22,907 nt of DNA, from the IMG/VR virus record IMGVR_UViG_3300036832_000231, positions 1 to 22,907 of that record. One strand, given 5' to 3'. Both the position numbers and the translations under genes were made by a program. The stretch is from a virus. Positions 14,146 through 21,929 of the stretch are shown here, piece by piece. The notes beneath the pieces are model-generated. The model had not been told where the DNA came from. It saw nothing but the letters and a program-made list of their open reading frames with translations, and made no database searches. Numbering within the stretch: position 1 is the stretch's first letter; every line of letters begins with the position of its first letter.

Positions 14146-15743
14146 GGGAACACCGCGTCGGAGATGTTGCCGTAGGTCGCCTCGCGCACCTCGACCTCGA
14201 ATGCCGCTATCTGAAGCTCGACCAGCGACACGTCCCCGGCCGAATGGGCGTTCAGGTAGATGCCCTGGGCGTCGAAGTTCAGGGTGAAGCGTTGCCGCTG
14301 CACCCGGCGCGTCCCGAGCGCCGTGTTCGACGTGAACGGCGACTCGTGGACGGCCGTGCCAAAGCCGTCACTGCCCGCCTGCTCCATCGACGCGCCCTTG
14401 ATATATCCCATCTCGACCTGCCCGGGGCTGATCAGGGTGATATGTCCGTGCTCATACGCCTTCAAGCCCAGCCCGTCCCCGATCATCCGGGTCACGAGCT
14501 GCGGTGAGGGCGGTGTCCAGGGCACATCATCGGCTCCGGCCCCGAACGGATGGAACATGCCCGAGCAGGTCACCACCTGGTTGCACTTGCTCGTCCCGGC
14601 TGCGCCCGCGTAGCGGCCGATGTGGTAGACCTCGTCACGGCCGAGAATGTCCGAGGAGCTGTCGGCCCAGATGAAGCTCAGGGTCGAGAACCGCCACCAA
14701 GCCTTCGTCGGCAGATAGCAGACGAGAGTGTTGGTGCCGACGGTAATGATGTAGAACTTCTGGTTGTAGATCGCCCCGACCACGCCGAACGGAGCCTGGG
14801 CGGAGGGCTCCAGTCCCGTCCAGAAGGTGCCGATGCCGGTGCCGTTCGTCTTGTCGGTCAGGCTGTCGAACCCCGCGCCGTTCGTGACGTAGATGCCCTT
14901 CGCATTGGCGAAGATGATGTTGGTTCCCCAGGACTGGATCGAGAGCGGAGAGATACAACCCGTGGCACCGAGGGGTTGGATACTCATGTTCTCGCCGTCG
15001 TAGCCGGGCGGGACGTCCCCGATGATGCGCTCGCAGAAACTCTGGCTGAACACGAGCAGCACGCCCTGGACGGACGCTATCGCCGTGATCGGGTGGCTGG
15101 TATCGATGAAGCTGAAGCCAATCGAGGGATCGTTCCAAGGGTCTTCGATGGGTACGGGGCTGAAGTAGACGCGGTTCGGGTTGGCCGTCGTGCCCGCGAG
15201 CACCACCCGGTTCTGGTGAATCGCAACCAGCCTGCCGGGAGGCGGGCTACCGCCGAGCGTGCCGAGCACCGGGGTGAACGTGCCCGCCGACAGCGACACC
15301 TTCGACGGCCCGGTCGTCCCGTCGCCAGCCGGAATCACGAGCACGTCCGTCGAGCCCGGGAACACCTTGGGGCGATCCATCGGACGCAGGTTCAGCGCCC
15401 CGATGTTCGCCTCGGCCCCGGCGGTGGCGTCGTAGAGATGCCCGTCCCACTGCACGAACACCTTGCCGTGGTCGTTGAGACGCGGCACCGAGATCCAGTC
15501 CGCCTTGTCCGTAGAAGCAGCGCCGCCGAACGGCTGCCCGTAGAACTTCAGCGGCCCCCGGTAGTAGGCGACCCCGGGCTTCTCCAGGTTGAAGTCCACG
15601 CTGTCGTAGCAGTAGTTCTGCGGGATCGAGCTGGGGGGCGTGTCCCGGCAGATGCCCCCGTTGAAGTTCGCCTCGACGTTCGTCTGCGGCAGGTAGTACC
15701 GCATCAACCTCGGGTTGAACCCGAGAGCGCCCCTGCCAGCCAC
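14142..15743 (-). CDS. Tail nozzle-like virion protein with beta-propeller pattern, 533 aa
   Basis: The ORF is open further upstream (to 15929), but that part only shadows the adaptor gene. The real start is GTG 15743, whose G overlaps the adaptor stop (TAGTG). The protein starts VAGRGALGFNPRLMRYYLPQ and shows repeated strand-rich blades: DVLVIPAGDG, GRLVAIHQNRVVLAG, ITAIASVQGVLLVFSQ, FANAKGIYVTNG, IYNQKFYIITVG. This is the pattern of beta-propeller tail proteins, such as the T7 gp12 nozzle. It follows a gp11-like adaptor and precedes the fibres, so it probably forms the distal tail tube and fibre platform. The assignment is by fold pattern and order; identity to a known nozzle is not shown. 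Confidence 0.78.
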   Translation of the reverse strand: MAGRGALGFNPRLMRYYLPQTNVEANFNGGICRDTPPSSIPQNYCYDSVDFNLEKPGVAYYRGPLKFYGQPFGGAASTDKADWISVPRLNDHGKVFVQWDGHLYDATAGAEANIGALNLRPMDRPKVFPGSTDVLVIPAGDGTTGPSKVSLSAGTFTPVLGTLGGSPPPGRLVAIHQNRVVLAGTTANPNRVYFSPVPIEDPWNDPSIGFSFIDTSHPITAIASVQGVLLVFSQSFCERIIGDVPPGYDGENMSIQPLGATGCISPLSIQSWGTNIIFANAKGIYVTNGAGFDSLTDKTNGTGIGTFWTGLEPSAQAPFGVVGAIYNQKFYIITVGTNTLVCYLPTKAWWRFSTLSFIWADSSSDILGRDEVYHIGRYAGAAGTSKCNQVVTCSGMFHPFGAGADDVPWTPPSPQLVTRMIGDGLGLKAYEHGHITLISPGQVEMGYIKGASMEQAGSDGFGTAVHESPFTSNTALGTRRVQRQRFTLNFDAQGIYLNAHSAGDVSLVELQIAAFEVEVREATYGNISDAVFP

Positions 15744-16444
15744 TAGAAGAGCCCTGTGTCTACCGAGTTCCCGCGCGGATAGGGGCGCTGCAAATCGACC
15801 GGGAACTGCATGACGCGATCCCCGCGCCGACCCGTGGTGAAGGCCCGGAAGGCCATCACCCACTGCTGGTACTGCTGCTCGTACTGGTTCAGCATGAAGA
15901 TGTCCTTCTTGAACTCGGAAGCGTCGCACAGCGTCCCGTACTCCAGCACCTTCGAGGCGTAGGGCTCCGGGAAGATCGGCTTGTCCGCATCGGCCACGAG
16001 CGCCGGAGGCAGCCCGAAACCGTAGAAGGTCAGCGTCTCACCGCCCCCGGCGTTCGGGTAGAAGTCGATGCTGTTCGTCGTGGCGGAGTTGAAGGCGTAG
16101 CGGGAGGGAGCGCCGAGCGGGATCGTGCCGCCCTGCCAGGCGCGCAGCTCGAACATCTCCTGGTAGCCGACCATCTCCATCGGCCCCCAGGAGGAGCCGT
16201 CGATGCCGGTCGGGACGATGTAGTCGATCCCGAGGATGTTGGTCGGAACGGCCACGCTGCTCGCCTGCGCCGCCAGCGGGGCGCTGATCGCTGAGGTGAC
16301 CGAGTAGTACTCGACCTCGACACAGACCCGGTAGTAGGTCTGGTTGATCCAGTCCTTCACCTTCGCCAGGTCGAGGGTAGAGTCGAGCCGGGCCTTCTGG
16401 ATCACCGCGTTCTGGATGGTGACGAAGTCGGAGGGGTAGCTCAA
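15743..16444 (-). CDS. Head-tail adaptor / tail tubular protein A-like, 233 aa
   Basis: TTG at 16444 (TTGA overlap with the zinc-ribbon stop); an in-frame TGA just upstream rules out an earlier start. The N-terminus SYPSDFVTIQNAVIQKARL then DWINQTYYRVCVEVEYYSV is a helical bundle typical of gp6/gp11-type connector proteins. A strand-rich middle follows (TNILGIDYIVPTGIDGSSWG, MEMVGYQEMFELRAWQGG, NSIDFYPNAGGGETLTFYG), then C-terminal helices (YASKVLEYGTLCDASEFKKD, MLNQYEQQYQQWVMAFRA). This three-part build is found in podovirus adaptors (T7 gp11 class, about 200 aa). It would form a dodecameric ring under the portal. Order and size agree well. Confidence 0.82.
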   Translation of the reverse strand: MSYPSDFVTIQNAVIQKARLDSTLDLAKVKDWINQTYYRVCVEVEYYSVTSAISAPLAAQASSVAVPTNILGIDYIVPTGIDGSSWGPMEMVGYQEMFELRAWQGGTIPLGAPSRYAFNSATTNSIDFYPNAGGGETLTFYGFGLPPALVADADKPIFPEPYASKVLEYGTLCDASEFKKDIFMLNQYEQQYQQWVMAFRAFTTGRRGDRVMQFPVDLQRPYPRGNSVDTGLF

Positions 16445-16656
16445 TGCTCAACCCACTCTCGGGGTGGGGTGAATATATCGGGGAGGGCGACGGGCTCCTT
16501 GCAGACCGGGCAGGCGGGCCGCCAGATCTCCCACTCCTCCAGGCAGCGCGAGCAGGCGTAGCCCTCCGTCACCTTCTTGAAATCCTCCGGGGCAAGCCCC
16601 CATTGCCAGCGCTCCAGCTCGTAGTCGTAACGACTGAAGATCGGCTTGATCGGCAC
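16441..16656 (-). CDS. Small zinc-ribbon protein, 71 aa
   Basis: GTG start at 16656, nine bases after the TAG of the 165-aa gene; that TAG is in frame, so no earlier start exists. Four Cys at positions 35, 38, 49 and 52 form two CxxC pairs (CSRC and CPVC) separated by ten residues rich in Trp/Glu: a zinc-ribbon or rubredoxin-like knuckle. The first 30 residues (SRYDYELERWQWGLAPEDF) are acidic and aromatic. It lies between two virion genes. It may bind nucleic acid or act in capsid-neck assembly; the zinc binding is well supported, the task is unknown. An ATATAT sequence lies inside the gene at 16473-16478, about 30 bases before the next start. Confidence 0.78.
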   Translation of the reverse strand: MPIKPIFSRYDYELERWQWGLAPEDFKKVTEGYACSRCLEEWEIWRPACPVCKEPVALPDIFTPPREWVEH

Positions 16657-16665
16657 CCCTGAAGT

Positions 16666-17163
16666 CTATACGGCTGCCAGATCGAGTTCCTCGGCGTCGG
16701 GGGGCGGCGGCTCCGTCGCCGGTTCGGCCCGCAGCTCCTCCAGTTTCTTGACCACCGTGGGACGCGGCCCGTCGGGGCGTCCGTGCTGCTCGTACCTGAG
16801 CGCCTCCTCGATCATCCCAATCGTCTTCGCCACCAGCGGGACCTGGGAGGCGGATGTCTCCTCGTAGGACGGCCACGGCAGCGGGGGCTTCGGCAGCTCG
16901 TGAACCCACATCTCCTTGTACATCGGGTTGTTCAGCGCCGCCTCCACCGACCGGCCGATGTACTCCTTGTCCTCGTCGGTCAGTTCGTTCCGGAGAACCA
17001 CATCATCGACCTCGCAGAGAAAGGAGTCGAAGTCGAGCACGATATGCTTCGGACGCTGTCTCGGGTAGCCGTCACTGTAGTCGGTGATCTGCGGCCCCTT
17101 GATGATGAAGTTGTAGTCCGCGTATTGGCTCTCCAGTACGAGCCCATCGACGTTGAGTGTCAT
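16666..17163 (-). CDS. Unknown phage protein of the neck operon, 165 aa
   Basis: ATG at 17163 begins only seven bases after the T-rich end of a terminator hairpin, with no Shine-Dalgarno. Starts further upstream would run through the hairpin. The sequence starts MTLNVDGLVLESQYADYNF, has an acidic section HIVLDFDSFLCEVDDVVL, helices (EDKEYIGRSVEAALNN), a Pro-rich segment PKPPLPWPSYEE and a C-terminal acidic Pro tail (ATEPPPPDAEELDLAAV). No family recognised. It may be a transcript-first gene of the neck block, translated from a very short or no leader. Position between capsid and adaptor suggests a head-completion or assembly role, which is inference. Confidence 0.75.
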   Translation of the reverse strand: MTLNVDGLVLESQYADYNFIIKGPQITDYSDGYPRQRPKHIVLDFDSFLCEVDDVVLRNELTDEDKEYIGRSVEAALNNPMYKEMWVHELPKPPLPWPSYEETSASQVPLVAKTIGMIEEALRYEQHGRPDGPRPTVVKKLEELRAEPATEPPPPDAEELDLAAV

Positions 17164-17170
17164 GGGCCGA

Positions 17171-17200
17171 GAATAACAGACGGCCCCCGGAGGGGCCGCC
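17171..17200 (-). terminator. Rho-independent terminator after the capsid block
   Basis: Minus-strand hairpin with a 9-base-pair stem (17192-17200 with 17179-17187, one G-U pair in RNA), a four-base loop TCCG and a following stretch TGTTATTC (17171-17178). A further small hairpin lies just upstream at 17208-17226. It sits in the 65-base gap between the 86-aa gene and the 165-aa gene, one of only two sizeable gaps in the window. The T-tract is imperfect, so partial read-through is likely. It would keep capsid transcripts high relative to downstream genes. Confidence 0.72.
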
Positions 17201-17228
17201 TTTCTGCGGGCTGCGGCACCCCGCAGTT

Positions 17229-17489
17229 CTACGCGCTGGTCACCGTCACGGTGACCGTGTCGCCAGCCGGTGCGTGACCGCTCGACGACGTGCCCGAGAG
17301 CGTCACCGTGTAGCTGCCCGTGTGGCCGACGACCTTGCGCTGCATGATCTCCTGGGCGGCCTGACGGCAGGCATTCCACTGCTCCACCTCCAGGTCCCGA
17401 ATCCCGGCGGTGACGCTGAAGTTCCCGGGCCTGCCCAGGTGCTCCTTGTTCCCGGCCTTGATCGCGGTATCGGTTTGTGACCAGGCCAT
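17229..17489 (-). CDS. Small capsid-linked protein, possible decoration protein, 86 aa
   Basis: ATG at 17489 shares its A with the stop of the capsid gene (TAATG), so the two are translationally linked. Residues 1-55 (MAWSQTDTAIKAGNKEHLG, then DLEVEQWNACRQAAQEIMQ) are mostly helical. The C-terminal 30 residues (SYTVTLSGTSSSGHAPAG, TVTVTVTSA) form a Thr/Val/Ser strand-rich end. A longer open frame runs upstream, but it only overlaps the capsid gene in another frame. Direct linkage to the capsid gene and the terminator right behind it point to co-expression with the capsid. A decoration or minor capsid role fits, but no family is recognised. Confidence 0.75.
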   Translation of the reverse strand: MAWSQTDTAIKAGNKEHLGRPGNFSVTAGIRDLEVEQWNACRQAAQEIMQRKVVGHTGSYTVTLSGTSSSGHAPAGDTVTVTVTSA

Positions 17490-18634
17490 TACCCGGTCAC
17501 ACCCGTCAGGAGCGCGTGCTTCTGCTCGTTCTGGATCACCGGACACTGCTCCGTCAGGTACTCGTCCTCCAGCTTGTCGGCGTCGTTCGCCTGGCGGTTC
17601 TCCAACAGCTTCGTGTCGCGGAGAACGTGCAGCTCGACGGCGTCCATGTCCACCAGGAACGCATAGCCCCTGTAGGTGGCGGAGTCGTTCCAGGCCCGCT
17701 CCATCACGATGTCGATGATCCCCTGGCCGGACACGTACTGCTTCATCGTGATGCCGTACGTGTCGGCGTGGTCGCTGCTGCCGCTCGTCTTGATATTCGA
17801 GCGGGCAAACCCCTCCAGTGCGGTGATCACGAGCGGGGAGGCGAACAGCACCTTGCGCTCCGACCCGTACCGGAACCCGGACCTCAGGAAGGTCTGGAAG
17901 GCGACCTCCGTCAGTGTCCCGGCGGCACCCGTCACGTTGCTGGCGATTGTCTCCTTCAGACCGCCCGCGAACCGCTTCGGGGCACCCGTGGTCGTGGTGT
18001 CCTCCTTCTTTGCGCCGAAGAAGCAGATGTGCTCCCAGTCGCGCATGTGCTCGATCCCGGCCGCCGCGCGCAGACGATCCCGGTCGGGGCCACCGTAGAG
18101 CTTCGTGGCGGCCTCGGTGCCGGTGACGCCGAGCGGGGTGCGGACGATCTCGGTGAAGTTGCTCTTGTTCTGGAGCTGCACCGTCTTGATGGTGCGCAGC
18201 GACGCGCCTTCCGCGTTGACGTTCGCAACGATGAAGATCTCGTCGCCGGAGCCGACGGCGGTGCCGGGCACCACGCCGATCCCCCGGTTGACGCCCAGGG
18301 TTCCGGCGGAGACGCTCGTGACCTCCATCACCTCGCCCGTGATGGTGTCCCGGATCACGTCGCCCACCCGGAAGTAGGAGCCGTTGACGACGCTGATCGT
18401 GGCCGCCACGTTCGTGGCCGCACCGCTGGTGACGTCGTAGCGGGGCATCCGCTGGTTCTCCAGCCACTCCACCTTGGGCGCAATGGCGTTCACCTTGCGC
18501 AGCTTCTTCAGCAGAACGACAAACGGACTGGTGTTGGGCTCCAGGTCCGCAATCTTGTCCGACATGTCGATGACCCGCTGCGCCTGATTGATGTTGTCGA
18601 GCGCCAGGTCACCAGGAACGATGGTAACGGCCAT
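17489..18634 (-). CDS. Major capsid protein, SU10/DUF5309-type HK97 fold, 381 aa
   Basis: ATG at 18634 with AAGGAG (18640-18645) five bases before it. The start MAVTIVPGDLALDNINQ and NTSPFVVLLKKLRKVNAIA then KVEWLENQRMPRYD match the opening of the SU10 major-capsid family (PF17236 type): a helical N-arm, then a 'W-E' motif before the E-loop. The middle holds a strand-rich insertion (GDVIRDTITGEVMEVTSVSA, GVVPGTAVGSGDEIFIV) and later MRDWEHICFFGAKKED. The C-terminal part, from RYGSERKVLFASPLVITAL to YRGYAFLVDMDAVELHVLRD, is the P/A-domain section. About 380 aa is normal for the family. It forms the icosahedral shell. The separate upstream gap and clean Shine-Dalgarno fit high expression. Confidence 0.9.
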   Translation of the reverse strand: MAVTIVPGDLALDNINQAQRVIDMSDKIADLEPNTSPFVVLLKKLRKVNAIAPKVEWLENQRMPRYDVTSGAATNVAATISVVNGSYFRVGDVIRDTITGEVMEVTSVSAGTLGVNRGIGVVPGTAVGSGDEIFIVANVNAEGASLRTIKTVQLQNKSNFTEIVRTPLGVTGTEAATKLYGGPDRDRLRAAAGIEHMRDWEHICFFGAKKEDTTTTGAPKRFAGGLKETIASNVTGAAGTLTEVAFQTFLRSGFRYGSERKVLFASPLVITALEGFARSNIKTSGSSDHADTYGITMKQYVSGQGIIDIVMERAWNDSATYRGYAFLVDMDAVELHVLRDTKLLENRQANDADKLEDEYLTEQCPVIQNEQKHALLTGVTG

Positions 18635-18764
18635 AGGTTCTCCTTGGACGAACGGGTGAGGTGAGTGGATTGCTCCCGTCCGATAGGAGTCGGCGGCGGA
18701 TTATCTCCGAGAGGTCCGCCTTGCCCGATTGTTCCGTTCTCGGTGGAATCCTGGGCGGAGCATA
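18635..18764 (-). promoter_or_regulatory. Non-coding leader before the capsid gene
   Basis: A 130-base gap, the longest in the window. In the RNA sense two stems can form but not together: CCGAGA with TCTCGG (18738-18743 with 18707-18712) or GGCGGA with TCCGCC (18715-18720 with 18695-18700), both around the same stretch. A weak -10-like GATAAT lies at about 18699-18704 but I see no good -35. It ends in the capsid gene Shine-Dalgarno. A promoter, an RNA processing site or a translation leader are all possible. Confidence 0.4.
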
Positions 18765-19562
18765 TCAAGCGTTCGAGCGGAACCCCGAGTAACTGAGGCC
18801 CTTCGCTGCCGCCACGATGGCGTCGGCGTCGCGCTCCGCATCGGTGGGCTGCCCGGGACGTCCGCCCGCACCCGTCAGACCCTGGGCCTGCATCTTCATC
18901 CGGGTGGAATCGGGCTGGGCTCCGTTCTCGATGATCTGCTGCGCCTTTACCTGGGTGTAGACCCGGTCGAGCGCCCGTGCGGTCGCCTCCGGCCCAGCCT
19001 GGATGATCTGCTCCGGCAGCAGATAGGGGTCGGCCTCGATCTCGTGGGCGATGGTTTCCTTCAGATCGGCCCAGTCCTCGTGCCGCTGCGACATCATTCC
19101 GTCCACGGTGATCGCCAGGATCTGGTTCTGCTGATCCATCTGCGCCTGCTGGTAGGGCGTATTCTGCTGCTGGAGCTGCTGCATCTTCTGATCGAAGGTC
19201 TGCTGCGCATACTGCTGGCTCAGCATGGCAATCGTGCCGATGGGGTCGTTCTCGTACGCCGCCATCAACTGCTCCCGCACCCCGTCCACCTGCTGCTGCG
19301 GAACGGCCTGATCGACGTTCAGGTTCTCGACCAGGTTCGTGAGCTGCTCGATCTGCCCCTCCATCCGCCGCTGATCCTCGCCCCGGCGGGTCAGCTCCGC
19401 TTCGAGGCTCCGGTATGAGCTGGCAAACTCGGAGGGGTCCTTGAACTTCTCCGGCAGCCACTCGGGCCGATCCTCGACCTCGATCTGCTCCTGCTCGACG
19501 GGCTCCGGCTCCGAGCGCTCCGGAAGCGAAACCCCGATCTGCTCCTCCGGAGTCTTCGCCAT
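18765..19562 (-). CDS. Capsid scaffolding protein, 265 aa
   Basis: ATG at 19562 shares its A with the upstream TGA (TGATG). The N-terminus is acidic (PERSEPEPVEQEQIEVEDRP) and then reads EWLPEKFKDPSEFASSYRSL, the hallmark of T7 gp9-like phage scaffolding proteins. A long charged, Gln-rich coiled-coil part follows (about residues 55-160), then helices (DWADLKETIAHEIEADPYLL) and a Gly/Pro linker. The C-terminal helix (DAERDADAIVAAAKGLSYSG) with a basic end would bind the capsid. It directs shell assembly and is then removed. Location directly before the major capsid gene is typical. Confidence 0.87.
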   Translation of the reverse strand: MAKTPEEQIGVSLPERSEPEPVEQEQIEVEDRPEWLPEKFKDPSEFASSYRSLEAELTRRGEDQRRMEGQIEQLTNLVENLNVDQAVPQQQVDGVREQLMAAYENDPIGTIAMLSQQYAQQTFDQKMQQLQQQNTPYQQAQMDQQNQILAITVDGMMSQRHEDWADLKETIAHEIEADPYLLPEQIIQAGPEATARALDRVYTQVKAQQIIENGAQPDSTRMKMQAQGLTGAGGRPGQPTDAERDADAIVAAAKGLSYSGFRSNA

Positions 19563-19774
19563 CAGGCTGTCTCGATAGCGGGTGTGATCAGGTCCGGATT
19601 GCTGCCGGTGCCGAGCACCGCCCCCGGGGAGCCCGCCGCCGTCGCCGCGCTGGAGAGCGCCGTCGGGGTAACCCCATCAGCGAGGGAAGGATGGGCGCGG
19701 GACTCGCGCGCCATCGTCGTCATGTCGATCCCCCGGGCCTGCTTCTGCTTCTCGATGTTCATCACGTAGGGCAT
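19562..19774 (-). CDS. Small protein before scaffold, 70 aa
   Basis: ATG at 19774 shares its A with the stop of the 99-aa gene and has AGGAGG (19782-19787) seven bases before it. MPYVMNIEKQKQARGIDMTT is followed by an Ala/Thr/Ser-rich, probably disordered stretch (TALSSAATAAGSPGAVLG) and ends LITPAIETA. No domain recognised. It is coupled to both neighbours by one-base overlaps. Small proteins of this kind between portal and scaffold are often minor head or chaperone proteins, but nothing in the sequence proves that. Confidence 0.7.
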   Translation of the reverse strand: MPYVMNIEKQKQARGIDMTTMARESRAHPSLADGVTPTALSSAATAAGSPGAVLGTGSNPDLITPAIETA

Positions 19775-20073
19775 CAGATTGCCTCCTGATCGTAAACCAT
19801 TTGCATTTCCAGTTCATCTCTCCGTATCTGCTCCACCTTCAACTCCTCATTGATCAGCGACGGCACTCCCAGAACATACTGCGCACCTTCCATCCAGGCC
19901 AGACTGGTCTTGTAGTGCTCGAAGTCCTTGGCCCCGCCGCTGATCAAGAGGTTCTGCTTGGCCCACAGGCCAACGTTAGCGCGATCCACCAGCAGACTCC
20001 AGCCGGGATGTTCGACCAGATCGAGGATGAGCTGCGAGCGCTCCTGGAGTTCGCGAAACTCGTCGTCGTCCAT
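19774..20073 (-). CDS. Small conserved-looking phage protein between portal and scaffold, 99 aa
   Basis: ATG at 20073 shares its A with the portal TGA (TGATG). The protein is helical: DDDEFRELQERSQLILDLVE, HPGWSLLVDRANVGLWAKQN, then KDFEHYKTSLAWMEGAQYVL and GVPSLINEELKVEQIRRDEL. The pattern 'HPGW ... KDFEHYK ... GAQYVLGVP' recalls small unknown proteins found beside portal genes in other phages, from general knowledge. Function unknown; it may help portal or scaffold assembly. All of its neighbours are virion genes. Confidence 0.76.
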   Translation of the reverse strand: MDDDEFRELQERSQLILDLVEHPGWSLLVDRANVGLWAKQNLLISGGAKDFEHYKTSLAWMEGAQYVLGVPSLINEELKVEQIRRDELEMQMVYDQEAI

Positions 20074-21929
20074 CAGAAGTTACGGATGCGCCCGAGCGCC
20101 GCCGCGAGCTGTGGGTCCATCGGGATCTCCCCCTGGCTGGGACGCAGGCGGCTGCCGTACACGTCCCCGATCTGGGGCTGGCGGATGTTGTAGAACTGCT
20201 GGTCGGCCTGAGCGCCGTTCTGCTGGCCCTGCTGGGCCGCCGCCTGATCGGCCTGCTCCCCGGTGGGCGCGGCCTGGGGCTGGACGCCCTGGGGCATGAA
20301 CAGCGCCTCCGGGTTGGGGAAGTCGTAGGCGGAGGCGACCTTCTCCAGGATCGGCTTGAAGTTCACGATCCCGAGCTGGGCCAAGGGGGCCATCGCGTTC
20401 AGCAGCGCGACCGCCTCCCCGCGCTCCTGCTGGCGGCTCAGACTCTCCTCGCTGCCCTCCAGCGTGTACTTGAAGTGCCCGGCCACCTCGTCGGGGCCGA
20501 TGTGGAGCCAACTGCTCTCGCCGCCGGGGCCGATGATCTCCACCGCCACCTTCCGGTCGAGGAACTGCTGGATCATGTCGCCCCACATCTCGAAGCAGCG
20601 CTGGTAGCCCTTGTACTGAATCATCGAGGCTTTGAAGCGCAGCAGGCGCGAGGCGACCTCCTGGAGCGCCGTCACGCCCGTGGCCGTGTTCTGATCCACC
20701 GAAGACAGGTCGGAGCCCGATATATACGGGTTGATCCCGGTGACGAGCTGCATGTCCGCCAACAGGCGCTGGCGCTCGTTGAAGACGTCCTGGGTGATCG
20801 GGGGCACCTCGAACGGCTTGATGTCGTCGTGGTCGGTCACGGCCCACTTGAAGCGCGGCTTCAGCACCAGCGCATCCGGGTTCGTGACGCCGCCCGCCCG
20901 GTAGGTGATCCCGCGCATCACGGTCAGATGCAGGTTGTCGATCACCATGTTCTGGAGCGTCCACTGCGCCTGCTGGAGATGATCGACCAGCTCCGTCTCC
21001 GGAATGCCCTGGAACTCGAACAGGTCGGGCCTCGTCTGTGCGGCCACGACCGGCTTGCAGCCGTGCCAGTAGGGGTTGTTCTCGTGGCGCAGCAGCACCT
21101 TGCGGCTCCCGACCGCCGTCACCGTGTCGTTCGTCCAGATCTCCAGAATCTCGAACTGGCCCTTGTGCCGCTCGTTCTGACCCCCCAGGTAGCTCGCCTG
21201 CGCCGTGACTCTAGGTGTCTCCTGATTGGGGCCGATCTTGAGCAGCTCATCGATGTTGTGGTAGATGTTGTTGCACTCCGCCGCGACACCGTTCTCGTCC
21301 TTCGCGTGGTCGCTCGTGCATTCCTGCGACAGCAACTGCTCCTTCGTCAGCCAGGAGCGCAGCACGACGTAGCGCGCCGAGTCGATGTCGCGGGCGTTCG
21401 GCTCGTACCAGAAGTCGTAGATGTTCCAGGGCTCGAAGGTGGGGCCGTCCCGCACCACGATGGGCTGCTGATGGACGTCGCCCTCCGGGCTCCGATAGGT
21501 CATCGCCCGACGCTGGTACACCCAGTGAATCTTCGCCGCCGTGATCCCGTAGATCAACCCCTGCTGCACGAACAGCGGCTGGCGCTCCACCATGTGATCC
21601 TCACCGACGAAGTAGTCGAGCAGCACCTGCATCGCCTTCGCCTGCAACTCGGAGTCGGGGTGGCGCGGCCGGACGATCACCCGGGGCTTGCCGGTGTTGA
21701 TGTTGACGAGCGCCGTGTCAATCGTCTGCATCCCGTACGGGACGCGCAGCTTGCTCTGCCAGGGCTCCAGCGAGGGCGGGCGCTTCTCCGTCGCCCGATA
21801 CACGTCGTAGGCGTGGTCGTAGCGGCGCACCCGCAGTCGCAACTCGTCCTCGCCCGGCTTGACCAGCTTCAGAAGCTGATCGACCGCCTGCTCGTCGCTC
21901 AGATCGGCCGGGAGCGGATCGTCGGTCAC
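20073..21929 (-). CDS. Portal protein, 618 aa
   Basis: GTG at 21929 overlaps the upstream TGA as GTGA. Features of P22/SU10-like portals: N-terminal helices with EPWQSKLRVPYGMQTIDTAL, a stem-like helix section VERQPLFVQQGLIYGITAAK, the wing part with FEPWNIYDFWYEPNARDIDS and YVVLRSWLTKEQLL, and the conserved NPYWHGCKPVVAA, then LVDHLQQAQWTLQNMVIDNL. A Ser/Asp loop (GINPYISGSDLSSVDQNTAT) precedes the long central helix with ALQEVASRLLRFKASMIQYK. The C-terminal 90 residues are Gln/Ala-rich (QADQAAAQQGQQNGAQADQQ), a barrel-like extension. The dodecameric portal is the DNA entry and exit gate. Size is normal for P22-type portals. Confidence 0.9.
   Translation of the reverse strand: MTDDPLPADLSDEQAVDQLLKLVKPGEDELRLRVRRYDHAYDVYRATEKRPPSLEPWQSKLRVPYGMQTIDTALVNINTGKPRVIVRPRHPDSELQAKAMQVLLDYFVGEDHMVERQPLFVQQGLIYGITAAKIHWVYQRRAMTYRSPEGDVHQQPIVVRDGPTFEPWNIYDFWYEPNARDIDSARYVVLRSWLTKEQLLSQECTSDHAKDENGVAAECNNIYHNIDELLKIGPNQETPRVTAQASYLGGQNERHKGQFEILEIWTNDTVTAVGSRKVLLRHENNPYWHGCKPVVAAQTRPDLFEFQGIPETELVDHLQQAQWTLQNMVIDNLHLTVMRGITYRAGGVTNPDALVLKPRFKWAVTDHDDIKPFEVPPITQDVFNERQRLLADMQLVTGINPYISGSDLSSVDQNTATGVTALQEVASRLLRFKASMIQYKGYQRCFEMWGDMIQQFLDRKVAVEIIGPGGESSWLHIGPDEVAGHFKYTLEGSEESLSRQQERGEAVALLNAMAPLAQLGIVNFKPILEKVASAYDFPNPEALFMPQGVQPQAAPTGEQADQAAAQQGQQNGAQADQQFYNIRQPQIGDVYGSRLRPSQGEIPMDPQLAAALGRIRNF

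Noticed and set aside
15744-15929. Longer N-terminus for the nozzle-like protein
   Set aside because: The extra 62 codons are a shadow of the adaptor C-terminus; the TAGTG junction at 15743 is the normal pattern here.
17490-18467. Upstream extension of the 86-aa gene frame over the capsid gene
   Set aside because: The frame is Arg/Gly/His-rich shadow of the major capsid gene; the TAATG junction marks the real start.
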